Shown: positions 6,137 to 8,799 of the stretch, in pieces | Position numbering within the stretch: the stretch's first letter is position 1 | Layout of the letters: each line of letters starts with the position of its first letter | DNA from: Candidatus Aminicenantota bacterium | GTDB lineage: Bacteria > Acidobacteriota > Aminicenantia > UBA2199 | DNA: 8,799 nt | NCBI GenBank assembly: GCA_023136725.1 | Contig: JAGLQR010000049.1 | Span: forward strand, 1-8,799 | Reading direction: 5' to 3' | Notes under the pieces: model-generated | The model's database searches: none | What the model was told of the DNA's origin: nothing | Seen by the model: the letters and a program-made list of their open reading frames with translations, nothing else | Program-made: the position numbers and the translations under genes

Positions 6137-7861
6137 GTGACAGACAAAAACATAAAAGTCTTTTTTATACTTTTCTCAATTTTTGTAGTTTTTTTTTCTC
6201 TCTCAACAGATATTCCAACCAGGCAGAGGGGAGGCTTTTTTTCTGACGAATCCAGTTATTTTTCCATTACTCAGAGTCTCGCAAATGATTTGGATCTCCA
6301 ATATACGCGCGAAGATATAACAAGGATAAAAGGACTATTCCGGACAGGACCGGCAGCAGTGTATCTCAAAAAATCGGAGGATGGAAGGCTCACTTTCGCC
6401 AAGTTCTTTGCTTATCCGCTTTTTGCTGCTCCCTTTTATAAAATATTCGGTGTTAATGGTTTTCTGCTGTTCAACGGGATCATGATCCTCCTGACATTAC
6501 TTATGGGGTACAAAATTCTCAACAAATTCCACTCATCCGGGCAAAGTTTCCTGTTCACTATTGTATTCGTTTTTGCAACTGTGATCCCCGCATATATATG
6601 GTGGATGACAGCAGACCTGTTCAATTTTTTCATAATGTTCACCGGGTTATTCTTTTTCTTTTTCCCTTTCAGGAATGGGAAGTGGGCATATCTTTCTCCT
6701 GTATTTTTTTCCATCGGAGTCTTCTCCAAACCAACAATTATTTTACCTGTCGCAATAATATTTCTAACCTTACTTTTAAAAAAGGAGTGGAAGAAATTTT
6801 TTCTATTTGCAATAATCGCTGCAATTATATGCTCCGGATTTCTTGCATTTTATTATTTTGAGACCGGAGAGATCAATCCAATGGGGGGAGAGAGGAGAAG
6901 TTTCCACTCTAAATTCCCATATGAAAAACCGGAATATACATTCGAAAGCGGTTTTAAAATGTCTATCGACAATTATAGAAAAAGGTTCTTCCTAACGGGA
7001 GAAGTGGCCGTATTAAACCTTTTTTACTATTTCTTCGGAAGATTCACCGGCATGTTCATATACTTTTTTCCTGCTGTATTTATATTGATCTTTTTTTTCT
7101 ACTATAGAAAAGAGAAGGAGGACTGGTTTATCCTGGGATCAATCATTTCCGGGATACTTGTATTCATACTTTTCCTGGATCCGGTAAATTATTTTGGCGG
7201 AAGCGGTTCCATCGGAAATAGATATTTCCTGACTCTATTCCCGTTGTTCTTCTTCCTGGGATTCAGGAACCGTAAAATCAAATTCCTTATCGTCCCTGTC
7301 ATAATTGCCCTGATATTCCTCTCCGGAGTTTATATGGATATGAGTTATCATTCTTCATATTCCAGATATGCAGGACTCTCATTCCCGATCAATCTCTTCC
7401 CGCCGGAGAAGACACAGTTTGACAAACTCCCGACAAATGAGAATCCGAGAGCATTCGGAAAGTTGTTATATGACGGTGACACAAAATACTGGGTATATTT
7501 TCTAAATGACAATTATCATCCAATAAATGAAAATTCATTCTGGACCAACAGTTCAAAGGAACTTGAAATGTTTCTTGCTACGGAAAAAGAGGTCAAAGAA
7601 TTCGTATTCATGTTAAAGAACATTCCAAGGCAGAATAAAATCCAGATAAGGATCGAGGACCGGAAAAAAGAAATTTTTCTCAGCCCGGAGCAATCTGCTT
7701 CCAAGAAATTCCGCAAAATCAGAGGACTGAAGATGAGCAACAGGTATGTATATCTTATAAAGATCAAAAGTAGTGAATCTTTCTGCCCCTATTTTGATGA
7801 TCCGCAGAAAGAGGACAAGAGGATACTCGGCGTTAAAGTTCACATCGGGATAAAATATTAA
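6137..7861 (+). CDS. Polytopic GT-C-like membrane glycosyltransferase (GT39/PMT-like)
   Basis: The 574-residue product starts at GTG; an in-frame TAA at 6116-6118 rules out a longer start, and no ATG fits better. Residues 8-22 form the first membrane segment. The following extracytoplasmic loop carries GGFFSDESSYF (32-42), matching the acidic first-loop motif of GT-C enzymes, with Asp37-Glu38 the likely key residues. About ten further hydrophobic segments lie between 107 and 400, with SKPTIILP (197-204) and GNRYFLTLFPL (360-370) typical of polyprenyl-phosphate-sugar-dependent transferases. Residues about 425-574 form a soluble, strand-rich C-terminal domain with FWTNSSKELEMFLA (468-481), resembling the beta-sandwich tails seen on other GT39-like proteins. 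These enzymes transfer a sugar from a lipid-linked donor outside the cytoplasmic membrane. Donor and acceptor are not predictable here. The stop codon directly abuts the next gene. Confidence 0.72.
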   Translation: MTDKNIKVFFILFSIFVVFFSLSTDIPTRQRGGFFSDESSYFSITQSLANDLDLQYTREDITRIKGLFRTGPAAVYLKKSEDGRLTFAKFFAYPLFAAPFYKIFGVNGFLLFNGIMILLTLLMGYKILNKFHSSGQSFLFTIVFVFATVIPAYIWWMTADLFNFFIMFTGLFFFFFPFRNGKWAYLSPVFFSIGVFSKPTIILPVAIIFLTLLLKKEWKKFFLFAIIAAIICSGFLAFYYFETGEINPMGGERRSFHSKFPYEKPEYTFESGFKMSIDNYRKRFFLTGEVAVLNLFYYFFGRFTGMFIYFFPAVFILIFFFYYRKEKEDWFILGSIISGILVFILFLDPVNYFGGSGSIGNRYFLTLFPLFFFLGFRNRKIKFLIVPVIIALIFLSGVYMDMSYHSSYSRYAGLSFPINLFPPEKTQFDKLPTNENPRAFGKLLYDGDTKYWVYFLNDNYHPINENSFWTNSSKELEMFLATEKEVKEFVFMLKNIPRQNKIQIRIEDRKKEIFLSPEQSASKKFRKIRGLKMSNRYVYLIKIKSSESFCPYFDDPQKEDKRILGVKVHIGIKY

Positions 7862-8799
7862 ATGTGCGGCATTTGCGGTTTCTTTCAATCCAAGGGTTCC
7901 GCTGATGAAAACATATTGAAGGTGATGAATGATCAGATCATTCATAGAGGCCCTGATGACGATGGTTACTATTATAACGGAAGAATCGGGCTGGCAGCGC
8001 GCAGATTAAGTATTATTGACCTTAAGACGGGACATCAACCCCTTCCTTCGTATTCCAGAAACAGCTGGATAACTTACAATGGCGAGGTTTATAACTTCCA
8101 GGAGCTCAGAGAAGACCTGATCTCCCGCGGATATAAATTCAGGACAAAAACAGATACAGAAGTTATTGTAAACATGTATGAGGAATTTGGAACAGACTTT
8201 GTAAAAAAATTGAGGGGGATGTTTGCAATAGGGATATATGACATCAAAAATGATAAATTGATTTTGGCAAGAGATCATATTGGGATAAAACCTCTTCACT
8301 ATACTTTAGATAAGAAGAGCGGATCCCTTGTTTTCGGGTCAGAGATCAAATCAATATTAAAATATCCCGGGATAAAAAGAGAGATCGATCATACGGGACT
8401 CGACATGTTCCTCAGCCTTGAATATATCCCCGCACCCATATCCATTTTCACAGGAATAAAAAAACTTCCTGCAGGACACATTCTAATTTATCAGGAAAAC
8501 AAATTATCAATAAAACAATACTGGGAAGTTGAGAAAAAATTCTTTTCAGATGATCCTGAAGAACTGAAGGAAATATTTCTTTCTCTTCTTAAGGAATCGG
8601 TCAGGATGAGAATGATCTCAGATGTCCCGCTCGGAGCTTTCCTTTCAGGAGGCATAGATTCAAGTGCAATAGTTGCTATGATGGCTGGACTTTCAGACAG
8701 AAAAATAAAAACATTCTCTATAGGTTTTGAAGAAAAATCATATAGTGAACTAAAATATTCAAAGATCATCTCTGAAAAGTTCGGAACCGATCACTATAC
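7862..8799 (+). CDS. asnB: Asparagine synthase (glutamine-hydrolysing), N-terminal part (partial at window edge)
   Basis: 312 codons are visible and the frame runs off the window. The ATG at 7862 follows the glycosyltransferase TAA with no gap, indicating translational coupling; only a weak GGGA (7847-7850) precedes it. Cys2 after Met1 is the catalytic nucleophile of the class II glutaminase domain (about 1-200), with RLSIIDL (48-54), NGEVYN (73-78), HRGPDDDG (28-35) and GSEIKSIL (159-166). The synthase domain begins near 235 and carries the ATP-binding PP-loop SGGIDSS (262-268) and FSIGFEE (285-291). Family enzymes convert aspartate to asparagine with ammonia from glutamine and ATP. Members located in glycan clusters, including exosortase-associated ones, often amidate sugars or other substrates instead. 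Its neighbour makes a role in a surface polysaccharide locus likely, but true asparagine synthesis cannot be excluded. Confidence 0.93.
   Translation, partial: MCGICGFFQSKGSADENILKVMNDQIIHRGPDDDGYYYNGRIGLAARRLSIIDLKTGHQPLPSYSRNSWITYNGEVYNFQELREDLISRGYKFRTKTDTEVIVNMYEEFGTDFVKKLRGMFAIGIYDIKNDKLILARDHIGIKPLHYTLDKKSGSLVFGSEIKSILKYPGIKREIDHTGLDMFLSLEYIPAPISIFTGIKKLPAGHILIYQENKLSIKQYWEVEKKFFSDDPEELKEIFLSLLKESVRMRMISDVPLGAFLSGGIDSSAIVAMMAGLSDRKIKTFSIGFEEKSYSELKYSKIISEKFGTDHY

Noticed and set aside
8006..8769. Two minus-strand open frames opposite the asparagine synthase gene
   Set aside because: The plus strand encodes intact AsnB motifs throughout this stretch, so these are shadow frames.

Overview
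The window comes from an AT-rich, Gram-negative-type (diderm) bacterium. The evidence is a predicted outer-membrane beta-barrel ending in Phe, a lipoprotein with a lipobox Cys, and secreted proteins with signal peptides. Promoters near the sigma-70 consensus (TTGACA / TATAAT, 17-bp spacers) argue against Bacteroidota, whose promoters normally look different. An uncultured diderm lineage, such as one of the FCB-group candidate phyla, is possible. This is inference only: no rRNA or other marker gene is present.

Left part, minus strand: positions 1-1316 hold the N-terminal 438 residues of a secreted protein. It has a jelly-roll-like domain and a PD40/WD40-like beta-propeller, as in S9 (DPP IV/prolyl oligopeptidase) peptidases; the catalytic end lies outside the window. 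Its likely promoter sits at 1402-1430, with a 14-bp perfect palindrome just downstream.

Centre-left, minus strand: positions 1524-4415 encode a single 963-residue protein of striking architecture. It has a signal peptide, a small unknown domain, two tandem periplasmic adaptor (membrane fusion protein, HlyD/AcrA-like) modules, and a C-terminal stretch that reads as an eight-stranded outer-membrane beta-barrel. It has its own consensus promoter and a strong intrinsic terminator, so it appears to be monocistronic, with no transporter gene beside it. This is the best candidate for something undescribed.

Right part, plus strand: after a divergent intergenic region come a 333-residue lipoprotein of unknown function (4698-5699), a stand-alone STAS-domain protein (5778-6104), a polytopic GT-C-like membrane glycosyltransferase (6137-7861) and the start of a glutamine-hydrolysing asparagine synthase (7862 to the window end). 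The last two genes abut as TAAATG and probably belong to a surface glycan locus. The glycosyltransferase ribosome-binding site lies inside a predicted hairpin ending right before the GTG start, which suggests translational control or coupling to the STAS gene. No tRNA, rRNA, CRISPR array or mobile element was seen.
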